NCBI RefSeq assembly: GCF_041321095.1
Contig: NZ_JBGGWE010000003.1
Coordinates: 62,001-126,000, forward strand
Direction of reading: 5' to 3'
DNA length: 64,000 bases
DNA from: Fibrella arboris
Lineage (GTDB): Bacteria > Bacteroidota > Bacteroidia > Cytophagales > Spirosomataceae
In this document: positions 7,904 to 16,693 of the stretch, in pieces
Layout: every line of letters starts with the position of its first letter
Numbering within the stretch: position 1 is the first letter of the stretch
Translations under genes and position numbers: made by a program
The notes under the pieces: model-generated
Seen by the model: only the letters and a program-made list of their open reading frames with translations
What the model was told of the DNA's origin: nothing
Databases searched by the model: none

Positions 7904-8977
7904 TTACTTGATGAGATCGCCCAGAATATCTTCACAGCGGTATAGCTGGAAGGTTCGGTTGTCGCTCATGGCAATGAACAAACCATGCCTGAATTGTTTG
8001 TTCAAAGGCCGGGTGATGGTTTCGGAGCCGTCGCTCTGGTGCGCCAGCACGCGTGTGGTACGTACCCACGGATGCGCATAAGGTTGCCCCGCCTGCCCTT
8101 CTCGCCGGAAAACCTGGAATCGGTCGCCGCCCTGGTCAGATACCAGCAGGTAGCCTGTGCTGGCTGACGTGGCATAGATCGAGATGCCTTCATGGTCTTC
8201 GGCAAAACCAGTCGTGGCAAACAGGGCCAGTTGCTTGTTGCCCCGTTCCGGGTCAGCGAAATACTGCCGGACACCCACGCCTTCATCGGAGTAGTAGACG
8301 TACCCAAGCTGGTCATCAACGGCTATCGATTCAATCTCTTTCCGTCCGCTATAGTCACCAAATTTCCGCAGTAGCGTGGCTTTTACCTGTCCGTTGCCTG
8401 CGTCGGTCAGGCGATACTGCCACAGGTACGTTCCGTCGGTCGGGCCGCTCTTTCGGCCAACGATGGCGTCGATCAGGCCCGCTTTGTTCCGGTACAACGC
8501 AATACCCATCAGATCGCGGAAACCTGTTCCGGTCTCACCGGCAAACATGGGAATTCCCCCACCATCGACAGGCTGCATATCGGGGAGCGAAAAAATGCGG
8601 AGGTTGTGCGTTTCGCGCTCGGTAGTCACCACAACGTCGGTGGGTTTACCATTCAGGATCAGGCCATACTCCACATCGACATTGTTGGGGCGTTTTAGAC
8701 CGTGAACCGTTTTATCGGGCAACAGGTGGCCGTTCAGGTCATACACGTATAGCCCCCCATCCGAATCCTTATCGGTACCGATGATCAGGCTTTGCGCCGC
8801 ATTGACCGGATTGACCCAGACAGCCGGATCATCCGAATCATGCCGAACAGAATCGGTTACGGCCACTGGCTGTATGACCCGGCTAGAGTCGGCCGTCGCC
8901 TGCCCACCCCGGCGAACCGGATGTTGGCAGGCGACAACGGCTAAGCCGATAAACAGTGATAGGCTCCCTCGGTACAT
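7904..8977 (-). CDS. Beta-propeller phytase, lipoprotein
   Basis: About 357 residues. Motifs DDPAVWVNP, RPNNVDVEYGL, TDVVVTTERE, YYSDEGVGVRQY, EDHEGISIY and LLVSDQGGDRFQVFRR are those of beta-propeller phytases (3-phytase), calcium-dependent enzymes that release phosphate from phytate. The N-terminus has a hydrophobic segment ending in VVAC, a lipobox, so the enzyme is probably anchored at the cell surface or periplasm. The ATG at 8977 is preferred over a GTG at 8983, which would overlap the upstream stop. It is third in a leftward operon after a TonB receptor and a beta-helix lipoprotein; such pairing of phytase and TonB receptor fits phytate scavenging. Confidence 0.9.
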   Translation of the reverse strand: MYRGSLSLFIGLAVVACQHPVRRGGQATADSSRVIQPVAVTDSVRHDSDDPAVWVNPVNAAQSLIIGTDKDSDGGLYVYDLNGHLLPDKTVHGLKRPNNVDVEYGLILNGKPTDVVVTTERETHNLRIFSLPDMQPVDGGGIPMFAGETGTGFRDLMGIALYRNKAGLIDAIVGRKSGPTDGTYLWQYRLTDAGNGQVKATLLRKFGDYSGRKEIESIAVDDQLGYVYYSDEGVGVRQYFADPERGNKQLALFATTGFAEDHEGISIYATSASTGYLLVSDQGGDRFQVFRREGQAGQPYAHPWVRTTRVLAHQSDGSETITRPLNKQFRHGLFIAMSDNRTFQLYRCEDILGDLIK

Positions 8978-8982
8978 ACACA

Positions 8983-10248
8983 CTAGTTGGTTCCGTAAGC
9001 ACCGACGTAGGAAGCGGGCGCTGGTGACTGGTACACTACGCCGCCTACCGTAATACCGTCGGCGTATAACCGGGTAAACGTGGTGCTTCCTTTACCCAGC
9101 GCAGGAGAACCAGCCTGTAGTTTGAAATTCCAGGCCGTGTTGAAGGTCTGGTTGAGCGACGGATTGTCGAGGGGGAAGTTCACGAATTTCGGGTCGTTAT
9201 CACCGGCTTTTTTACCGATTACATCGTTGGTACCGGCAATGATCTCGGCAGTAGGCTGAAACTGGTCGACGCCCTGCTGCGTGTACCCATAGTAATAATT
9301 GTTGCCCATAACGCTGCGGGTATCTTCGGTAAGCTTCGTATCGCGCTTAACGCCGAACCGGTCATTGACAAACAGGTTGTTGTAGACCGTAGCCCGAACG
9401 GCAGCCTCTACCCAGATCGAACCTCCCTTGATACTTGGGCGGCGCCAGCCGGCATTCACGATCGTGTTGTTGTAGGCCACAACATAGGCCTGCGGCGTGC
9501 GGTCGCCCGTGCTCGACAGTTTCAGGGCGTTGGTATTGGGGCTATACACCAGGTTATAGGCTACGTCGGCCTGCACCCCCGATTTGATATTGATGGCATC
9601 ACCACCCGACACACCCTGCGTATAGATCACATTGTTGGCAATAATAACCTTACCGCCCTCCAGGTAAATACCATCTTCATTCTGGTTGCTCAGCCGACTG
9701 TTGATGATCACCACCTTTCCGTTTACGTTGGTGAAGTTAACCGCAGGTACGTGCTGCCCGGCAGCAGCTTTGTACAAACCGGCCTTCACTGATGGCGAGC
9801 TCTCCGTTGTCACAGCGCCGCCATAGTCCATGATCACGTTTTTCAGCACCAGCTCTTCCGACTTAGGGCTGGCAATGATACCGCCCCACAGGTTTCCGAA
9901 CTCGTTCTTCGCCGTTTTCCAGGCGTCGGGCACAGTGAATCTGACGGGGTTCTGGTCGGTACCCAGCACGTACAGGTTGCCTTTTACAATAAACTCAGGC
10001 TTCACGGTCGAGTCGCTGAAGATAACGGTGGCTCCTTCCTGAATAGTCAGCGATTTGCCTTCCGAAATCTGAAGATGGTTCGTGATTTTGTACGTTCCTC
10101 CTTTAGCCCACACACCCGACACATCGCCACCTACGTTCTCCTGCACGACAGGCGGCACCACAACGGGTGTGACAGCACTATCGTCTGACTTCTTACAGCC
10201 AGCTATGGCGGCGGCCAGCACAACGGCAAGTACTACTACGTTTTTCAT
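8983..10248 (-). CDS. Right-handed beta-helix lipoprotein
   Basis: About 421 residues from the ATG at 10248; longer starts would run into the upstream TonB gene spacer. Signal with lipobox AIAGC (cysteine 18), then a Pro/Val-rich linker, then repeated beta-helix coils (GVWAKGGTYKITNHLQISEGKSLTIQEGATVIF, and many VIIANNVIY or VYNNLFVND turns). Similar proteins act as surface substrate binders or lyase-like proteins; no catalytic residues can be pointed out. It ends 5 bp before the phytase start and begins 37 bp after the TonB receptor stop, so it belongs to the same transcript. Confidence 0.8.
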   Translation of the reverse strand: MKNVVVLAVVLAAAIAGCKKSDDSAVTPVVVPPVVQENVGGDVSGVWAKGGTYKITNHLQISEGKSLTIQEGATVIFSDSTVKPEFIVKGNLYVLGTDQNPVRFTVPDAWKTAKNEFGNLWGGIIASPKSEELVLKNVIMDYGGAVTTESSPSVKAGLYKAAAGQHVPAVNFTNVNGKVVIINSRLSNQNEDGIYLEGGKVIIANNVIYTQGVSGGDAINIKSGVQADVAYNLVYSPNTNALKLSSTGDRTPQAYVVAYNNTIVNAGWRRPSIKGGSIWVEAAVRATVYNNLFVNDRFGVKRDTKLTEDTRSVMGNNYYYGYTQQGVDQFQPTAEIIAGTNDVIGKKAGDNDPKFVNFPLDNPSLNQTFNTAWNFKLQAGSPALGKGSTTFTRLYADGITVGGVVYQSPAPASYVGAYGTN

Positions 10249-10285
10249 TTTGTTTTTGATTGATAAAAGATTGTCTATAAGTCGA

Positions 10286-13066
10286 TTACAACTTATACCG
10301 AACGCCAATCAGATACGACTGCTGGTAGAAATCGCGTCGGATCAGCGTCTGCCCCGACGCGATGTTCTGGTCGGGTACGCCTGCATTTCTGGGGTTGGTG
10401 TTCTTTATAAAAATTTCGGTGGGCGTATTCAGCAGGTTGTTGGCTTTGGCAAACAGCATGAACCCGCCTGCTGCTCCGCCAGCGGCTGGCCTCCCTACCC
10501 GTTTTTCGAGCGAGGCATCCATTTGCACGAAGCCTTTCTGCCACAGATCATTGTCGACAAACTGAGCCACCGTACTGATTCGCTCACCGGAGTAGCTGGC
10601 CGCCAGTTGCAGGTCCAGTCCATGATCGCCGTCTTTATAGAGCAGCGATAGGTTACCCACGTGGGCAGATTGCCCGTAGAGCGGGCGCGTCTGGCTAACG
10701 GTGATCGTTTCCAGATCGCCCTGTGCATTTCGTATCCGCTTTGATTTTGGCGTCGTGATCCTTGAGTTCGTATAGGTGTAGTTGGCCTTCAGGCCCCATC
10801 TGCGGATATACTTGATGGCGTCGATTTCAAGGCCGTAGTTCCGGGCCGTGCCGAAGTTGCCTGGCGAGTAGTAGATGTCCTGCCCCCGGATGGCGTCTTT
10901 TTGGAGCGTGTATTCGATCGGGTCCTGAATGTGCTTATAAAAAAGCCCGACCATGAACTGCTCCAGCGGTCGCGGGAAAAGCTCGTACCGCAGGTCAATG
11001 TTATCGGCAATGGCCCGCTTCAAATTGGGATTACCCCGCTCCTGGTATTCTTCATTGACAATCCGGTACGGAACGATCTCGAAAAAGCCGGGTCGGTTCA
11101 GCGACCGGAAATACGAAGCCCGCCAGTTGGCGTTGCCGCGTTGCAGGCGGGCATGCAGACTGGGCAGAAGATCGGTATAGACCTGTTTGCCAACCGGAAA
11201 ATCTTCACCAATCGGAAACTTCATGGCGTACCCCTGATCGGTATGTTCAACCCGCAGGCCACCAACCAGTTCGAGCGGCTGGCCGGTGGTACGGAATTGC
11301 AGATACCCCGCCGAAGTCTGCTCGGTGGCCTCATAATTCAGCGCCGATGCGACCGACCCCAGTGGGTTCTGAATGGTCCAGTTGATCTGGTTGTAGCTGG
11401 TAAAGTCGACCCCGTACTGGGCGAACACATTGGCTGGCCGAACGGTGTAGTTGTTGTAGAAGTTCGTGCGCGTTTTATCACGGAACAACCCACCAAGCAT
11501 CCACTCGACGGGTAAACCGGCGATCGGGCGGTTCCAGGTTACGTTCAGGTAGCCAGCCAGATCCTGGTCAGAATTGTGTTCCCAGCGGCGATAGCCGTCA
11601 TTTACCGTTGTGCGGGTATCGACAAACGATTTTCGGATGCCCAGCAGGGGAATGTTGGTTTGGTCGGGCACCGCGTTGGTAGCGCTGGAATAGACCGCCG
11701 ACCAGTTGATGGTCAGGCTGGCCGGTAACTTATGCGTTCCCTGGAGTGTGCTGGTGAAGATCGCCTGCCTGGTCAGGCGGGAGCGGGTGGCGTACGTGAG
11801 CGACGCATTGCCCTGTTCAGGATTGTAGCCGCCAATGGCCAGTTCGGTGGTTTTAGTGTCGCGAACCTGGGCGTTGGTCAGGTTAATGTACGCATTGTAC
11901 CACTGGAGCTTCGTGCCCGGATTGAGGCGCAGGTCCAGCTTACTGTGCAGGCCGTAGCGGGTTTGCTGTTCCGAATACAGGCGTTCGCTTTGCTTCGTCA
12001 GCACAATACCGCGCAGGGTGTCTGCCACATCGCCGTCGGCAAACAGGCTGTTGCTTCCCCGGTATGTATTCTGAAAGCTGCCCGCCAGCATAACACCCAG
12101 CTTTTGGCCCAGAAAGCGGTTGCCAATGGCAAACCCACCCATCAGGTTAGGGGCCGGGTGCCCGTTTGTGTAGGTTGCCGATGCCCTGTTGAAATCACCG
12201 GCGGTGGCACTATATTGATTACCCAGCCGCTCATAGGGCGATTGCGCGGCTATGTTCCGTGTATCGAAGCGGGTGAAATCGCGGTTGATAAACAGCCCCG
12301 AATAGCCCGTTGCCAGGTTGGCCTGTATGTAACGCTGGCTGGGGGCATCGCGCATGACCATATTCACAGCGCCGCCAATGGCATCGCCCTCCTGGCTGGG
12401 TAGCAGGGCCTTGTACACCTCGAGCCGCTCCAGTAATTCAGACGGGAAAATGTCGAGGGGAACGTACCTGTACCGGTTGTCGGGGCTGGGGATCTTCACC
12501 CCATTGACCAGCGTGTAATTGTACCGTTTGTCCATGCCCCGCACAATGGCATACTGGCCGTCACCGTTGCTGTTTCGTTCGACCGATATCCCCGAGACGC
12601 GCTGAATGACGTTGGCAACCGTCAGGTCAGGCGACAGCTCGATGGTTCGCCCCGAAACGATGTTGGTTACCTGTAAGGCATTGCGTTCCAGCGTTCGGGC
12701 GGTATTATCGCTGAACCCGTCCCGCTTTTGCGTAACCACGATCTCGCTCAGTGTCTGCTTGTCGTCGGGCTCCAGCGCGAGTATAAGCGCCAGGGGGTCA
12801 GGCCCGCCGACCACCACCGTACGCGTACTTGTTTTGTAGCTGATGTAGCTGATTTTGAGCTGGTAGCGCCCTTCAGGTACGTTCCGCAGCTGAAACGATC
12901 CGTCGAGTTCAGAGACGGCGTTGAAATTAGTGTTCTCCAGGCGGATTACCGCGCCAATCAGTTGCTCACCCGTCGACGCATCGATGGCTTTACCCCGAAT
13001 AGTACCAGCCCAGGCGGGTAACAGCAGCAAACAACTACATAGACTAAGGTAGATGACTCTCAACAT
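10286..13066 (-). CDS. TonB-dependent receptor of the phytase operon
   Basis: About 926 residues from the ATG at 13066, which gives a clean signal peptide (MLRVIYLSLCSCLLLLPAWA). Order: a carboxypeptidase-regulatory-like domain (residues ~20-110, DASTGEQLIGAVIRLENT), plug (VIQRVSGISVERNSNGDGQYAIVRGMD..., EGDAIGGAVNMVM), then a beta-barrel ending in an aromatic/hydrophobic strand (YLIGVRYKL). It imports a ligand across the outer membrane using TonB energy. No SusD-like partner follows; the downstream genes are a beta-helix lipoprotein and a phytase, so a phytate-derived or phosphorylated ligand is inferred. An inverted repeat lies upstream at 13155. Confidence 0.9.
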   Translation of the reverse strand: MLRVIYLSLCSCLLLLPAWAGTIRGKAIDASTGEQLIGAVIRLENTNFNAVSELDGSFQLRNVPEGRYQLKISYISYKTSTRTVVVGGPDPLALILALEPDDKQTLSEIVVTQKRDGFSDNTARTLERNALQVTNIVSGRTIELSPDLTVANVIQRVSGISVERNSNGDGQYAIVRGMDKRYNYTLVNGVKIPSPDNRYRYVPLDIFPSELLERLEVYKALLPSQEGDAIGGAVNMVMRDAPSQRYIQANLATGYSGLFINRDFTRFDTRNIAAQSPYERLGNQYSATAGDFNRASATYTNGHPAPNLMGGFAIGNRFLGQKLGVMLAGSFQNTYRGSNSLFADGDVADTLRGIVLTKQSERLYSEQQTRYGLHSKLDLRLNPGTKLQWYNAYINLTNAQVRDTKTTELAIGGYNPEQGNASLTYATRSRLTRQAIFTSTLQGTHKLPASLTINWSAVYSSATNAVPDQTNIPLLGIRKSFVDTRTTVNDGYRRWEHNSDQDLAGYLNVTWNRPIAGLPVEWMLGGLFRDKTRTNFYNNYTVRPANVFAQYGVDFTSYNQINWTIQNPLGSVASALNYEATEQTSAGYLQFRTTGQPLELVGGLRVEHTDQGYAMKFPIGEDFPVGKQVYTDLLPSLHARLQRGNANWRASYFRSLNRPGFFEIVPYRIVNEEYQERGNPNLKRAIADNIDLRYELFPRPLEQFMVGLFYKHIQDPIEYTLQKDAIRGQDIYYSPGNFGTARNYGLEIDAIKYIRRWGLKANYTYTNSRITTPKSKRIRNAQGDLETITVSQTRPLYGQSAHVGNLSLLYKDGDHGLDLQLAASYSGERISTVAQFVDNDLWQKGFVQMDASLEKRVGRPAAGGAAGGFMLFAKANNLLNTPTEIFIKNTNPRNAGVPDQNIASGQTLIRRDFYQQSYLIGVRYKL

Positions 13067-13154
13067 AGATGGGTATTGTCGACACGACGTGTCATGACCG
13101 GTATCGTCAGTAAACGACCGTGTATAGACCCACAAAATTGAGATGGCGGCTTCG

Positions 13155-13181
13155 TTCTTAACTAATTGGCACAGTTAAGAA
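13155..13181. promoter_or_regulatory. Inverted repeat upstream of the phytase operon
   Basis: TTCTTAACT, 9-bp spacer, AGTTAAGAA: a perfect 9-bp inverted repeat about 90 bp before the TonB receptor start. A further CTTAACA lies near 13203. It may be an operator; a phosphate-responsive regulator would make sense with phytase but is only a guess. Confidence 0.45.
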
Positions 13182-13358
13182 TGTGCAAAGAAAAAACGAG
13201 TAATCTTAACAAAATGGCCATTTATCCATTTAAACTGGCTGGTTACAAACTGGTCAGTCTTACCGTGTAAGCCTTAAAAAGGGCATACCTGTCTACCATA
13301 CGTAGTAATGTTCACATAACACCACCGCTCCAGGCTACCCTGTGTGGTGGCAATTCCG

Positions 13359-13943
13359 TTATTGAACTGCCTGACGAATCGGTATCTCAGTTGGCAGTTT
13401 CCGCTCAGGACGGTATGCGATTACTGCTTTTAGGCAATAAAAGACGGTTAGCAGTGCCATAACCGGTGGCAAGCTTAACTGGTAGGTGAGCCCGAGTGCC
13501 ATCACCATTGCCCCGGCGAGTACAGGGTAAAGTGGAACACGCGAGACCAGCCAGAAGGCAATGCCAGCAAACAGGTGCAGTTCGACCAGCATTAACATCG
13601 GCTGATCGAACATAAGCACCAGAACTATAGGTTGCCAGGCCATGCTCGCCAGCGCCAGCAGTCGCATTTCGGTTGGCAATCTGGCCCAGTACTGATGATT
13701 GGTTCGCGTAAGATGGGCTAGACTACCTCCTGCCAGATCCCAGAGTACCCACATGGCCACTTGGACCGACTCGGGAGACTGTAGTTCGGGATCATGTCGA
13801 AAAATCCACCATAGTAATCCGGTAATCAGGCCGGTACCTCCATGGATGAATAGTAATGATGTATACCTGGTTGTTTCTCCGTAGATGGGTTGCAGGAGCC
13901 AGGGCACTGGTCGATCAACACGGAAAGAGGCAAGGGCCGTCAT
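13359..13943 (-). CDS. Hypothetical multi-pass membrane protein
   Basis: 194 residues with about five hydrophobic segments (for example YTSLLFIHGGTGLITGLLWWIF, PIVLVLMFDQPMLMLVELHLFAGIAFWLV, VLAGAMVMALGLTY). No family recognised. It is divergent from ftsK with a 129-bp gap and stands alone, separated from the phytase operon by about 290 bp. Inner-membrane location inferred from composition. Confidence 0.6.
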   Translation of the reverse strand: MTALASFRVDRPVPWLLQPIYGETTRYTSLLFIHGGTGLITGLLWWIFRHDPELQSPESVQVAMWVLWDLAGGSLAHLTRTNHQYWARLPTEMRLLALASMAWQPIVLVLMFDQPMLMLVELHLFAGIAFWLVSRVPLYPVLAGAMVMALGLTYQLSLPPVMALLTVFYCLKAVIAYRPERKLPTEIPIRQAVQ

Positions 13944-14072
13944 AAGTAACTGAGTGGTAGATACGTTCGGTAAAGGTGGACCGATTTAGTCAAAAAATTA
14001 AGCATCGTCCACGCTGATCGGCCCAAGAGACGTTACTTTTACATAGCCGACCCAATCTTTTCGCAACAGAAA

Positions 14073-16652
14073 ATGGCCCAGTCCACTACTGCCCAAACTC
14101 GCCAGAATACCCGTCGCTCCGAAAGTGCCGACGGCGCGCGCCGTGGCACCTCAAAACGCGACAAAGCTGCCGACGTACCCAGCCGAAACTGGACATTACC
14201 TTTTGATCGTGTACGTGCCGATGAGCGCACCAATCTGTCTGTTGGCGTGCTGCTGATGCTCCTGAGCATCGGGCTGCTGGTGGCCTTCATTTCCTACCTC
14301 TTCAGCGGGCCGGCCGATCAGAGCCTGATTGGCGCCGACGAATCAGTGAAAGAAGCGGGCAAAGATGTACAAAATTGGGTGGGGTTGCTAGGTGCCCATG
14401 TAGCCCATGTATTTATGTTCCGCTGGTTTGGCGTGGGCGCGTTGGGGTTACCCATCGTTGTGTTTCTGGCAGGCTTTAAACTTACCTCCGGGCGTGAGCC
14501 TCTTCCCCTGGCCCGCACAACACAGGCTGTTTTATTTCTCGCCGTCTGGATAAGCCTGGTGCTTGGGTACGTAGTGATGGCTACCGGAACTGTCAGCGAG
14601 GGAAGCGTCTGGTGTGGCGGCGTTGGCTATGAGCTGAATCGACTGCTGTATGGGCTGCTCGGCTTCGGCAGCATTGTATTGATTGGCTTCCTGGGCTTCG
14701 TATTCCTGCTGTTCTTCTTCAATATTACCAGCCTCTCTCTCTTTAGCCGACCTCAGCTGGCTGATGTTGCCGATGGCTATAGTGAACCGCCATCGCAGCC
14801 ATCGGGTAATTACAACGCTGCAACAGATACCTACGACGAACCGGAAGTCCCTGAATCTTTCGGAGAAACAACGCAGGAGGCTGTCCCTGTCGCCGAGGAG
14901 CCTGCTTATGCCACTGCTTCTGATTACTCGCTGACTGTTGAGCCACCGTCGACTTCCGTTGACCTACTTTCTCCTTATCCAACCACCAAACCGTCGACTG
15001 CAACTATCGGGGCGGGTAACCTGGTATTGACCGTTGCCGAAGGGATGGAGCTGGCGGATATTGCGGAAACGCCCCCCGTCATAACGCCGCCTTTCGAACC
15101 GGATATGTTCGCCGGTGACCTGGTAGCCCAACACGGCTTATATGACCCGACACTCGACCTGCCTAATTACCAGTATCCCACCGTTGACCTGCTGACCAAC
15201 TACCCGGAGAACAGCAAAGCACAGGTCTCTGCCGATGAACTGGAAGCAAACAAAGACCGAATTGTTGATACGCTGGCGAAATTCAACATCGGTATCCAGC
15301 GAATTCATGCCACTATCGGGCCAACGGTGACGTTGTACGAGATTGTGCCGGCCGACGGGGTACGTATCTCCAAGATCAAGAGCCTGGAAGATGATATTGC
15401 CCTGAATCTGGCGGCGCTGGGCATACGTATTATCGCTCCCATGCCTGGCAAGGGTACCATCGGTATTGAAGTGCCGAATAAGAACCGGGAGATGGTCTCG
15501 ATGCGGTCGATGATGGTATCCGAAAAATTCCAGAAGGCAAGTATGGATTTGCCGGTAGTGCTGGGCAAAACCATCTCAAACGAGATTTTGGTTGTCGACC
15601 TGGCCAAAATGCCTCACCTACTAATGGCTGGGGCCACGGGACAAGGCAAGTCGGTCGGCCTGAACGTCTTGCTGACCAGCCTGCTGTATAAAAAGCACCC
15701 GGCGCAGTTGAAGTTTGTCCTGGTTGACCCCAAGAAAGTGGAGTTGACCCTGTTCAATAAAATTGAGCGCCATTTTCTGGCCAAACTACCCGATGCCGAC
15801 GAGGCAATCATCACCGATACGAAAAAGGTGGTGAATACGCTCAACTCGCTTTGTATCGAGATGGACAACCGGTACGATCTGTTGAAAGACGCCGAGGTGC
15901 GGAACATCAAGGAATACAACACCAAGTTCACGCATCGTCGGCTGAACCCCGAAAAGGGCCACCGGTACCTGCCGTACATTGTGCTGATCATCGATGAGTT
16001 GGCCGACCTGATGATGACCGCCGGTAAGGAAGTAGAACAGCCTATTGCCCGGCTGGCGCAGTTGGCCCGGGCTATTGGCATTCACCTGGTTGTGGCCACG
16101 CAACGGCCTTCGGTCAACGTCATCACGGGCTTGATCAAGGCCAACTTCCCGGCGCGTCTCTCCTTCAAAGTGACGTCAAAAATAGACTCGCGAACCATTC
16201 TGGATGCCGGAGGGGCCGAGCAGCTTGTTGGTATGGGTGATATGCTGCTGTCGTCGAATTCCGACATCATCCGGTTGCAGTGCCCGTTTGTCGATACGAA
16301 CGAGATTGAAGAAATATGCGGCTTTGTAGGCGGGCAACGGGGTTACGACGATGCCTATCCGTTACCGGAGTTCTACGGCGAAGACAGTGGCAATACCACT
16401 GATGACAAAGACGTAGACCTAGCCAACCGTGATGCCATGTTCGACGAGGCCGCGCGGCTGATCGTGACGCATCAGCAGGGAAGTACCTCACTGATTCAAC
16501 GGCGACTGAAACTCGGCTACAACCGGGCAGGTCGGCTGATTGACCAGCTCGAGAAAGCAGGCATTGTTGGGCCATTTGAAGGCAGCAAAGCCCGCGACGT
16601 ACTGGTTCACGACATGGTTCATCTTGAAGAGATGTTGAAAAATCTGGGCTAA
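14073..16652 (+). CDS. ftsK: DNA translocase FtsK
   Basis: 859 residues. N-terminal part has four membrane segments (~residues 45-235), followed by an acidic Pro/Glu/Thr-rich linker to ~390, then the alpha/beta motor with Walker A GATGQGKS (520-527) and Walker B VLIIDE (637-642), and a C-terminal winged-helix gamma domain (SLIQRRLKLGYNRAGRLIDQLEKAGIVG). FtsK anchors at the septum and pumps chromosome ends to allow dimer resolution; the gamma domain reads orienting DNA motifs. In Bacteroidetes it is usually followed by lolA; here two unrelated minus-strand genes lie between. A TACTTTTA element at 14034-14041 may be its promoter. Confidence 0.96.
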   Translation: MAQSTTAQTRQNTRRSESADGARRGTSKRDKAADVPSRNWTLPFDRVRADERTNLSVGVLLMLLSIGLLVAFISYLFSGPADQSLIGADESVKEAGKDVQNWVGLLGAHVAHVFMFRWFGVGALGLPIVVFLAGFKLTSGREPLPLARTTQAVLFLAVWISLVLGYVVMATGTVSEGSVWCGGVGYELNRLLYGLLGFGSIVLIGFLGFVFLLFFFNITSLSLFSRPQLADVADGYSEPPSQPSGNYNAATDTYDEPEVPESFGETTQEAVPVAEEPAYATASDYSLTVEPPSTSVDLLSPYPTTKPSTATIGAGNLVLTVAEGMELADIAETPPVITPPFEPDMFAGDLVAQHGLYDPTLDLPNYQYPTVDLLTNYPENSKAQVSADELEANKDRIVDTLAKFNIGIQRIHATIGPTVTLYEIVPADGVRISKIKSLEDDIALNLAALGIRIIAPMPGKGTIGIEVPNKNREMVSMRSMMVSEKFQKASMDLPVVLGKTISNEILVVDLAKMPHLLMAGATGQGKSVGLNVLLTSLLYKKHPAQLKFVLVDPKKVELTLFNKIERHFLAKLPDADEAIITDTKKVVNTLNSLCIEMDNRYDLLKDAEVRNIKEYNTKFTHRRLNPEKGHRYLPYIVLIIDELADLMMTAGKEVEQPIARLAQLARAIGIHLVVATQRPSVNVITGLIKANFPARLSFKVTSKIDSRTILDAGGAEQLVGMGDMLLSSNSDIIRLQCPFVDTNEIEEICGFVGGQRGYDDAYPLPEFYGEDSGNTTDDKDVDLANRDAMFDEAARLIVTHQQGSTSLIQRRLKLGYNRAGRLIDQLEKAGIVGPFEGSKARDVLVHDMVHLEEMLKNLG

Positions 16653-16655
16653 ATG

Positions 16656-16691
16656 AACAGGTGGGCCAGTGGCAACAACGCCCCACCTGTT
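16656..16691. terminator. Hairpin between ftsK and the CAP gene
   Basis: AACAGGTGGG (16656-16665) pairs with CCCACCTGTT (16682-16691). It lies between convergent genes and has no T run, so termination is likely but not certain. Confidence 0.5.
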
Positions 16692-16693
16692 GG

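Noticed and set aside
10901..11515. Long plus-strand ORF inside the TonB receptor gene
   Set aside because: It is the complement of a clear receptor sequence; its translation has no protein-like features.
14073..16652. The dispersed 10-mer as the FtsK-orienting sequence
   Set aside because: Copies are split 9 to 8 between strands, while such motifs are strongly polar along a replichore. The window could span no polarity switch, so this is unlikely.
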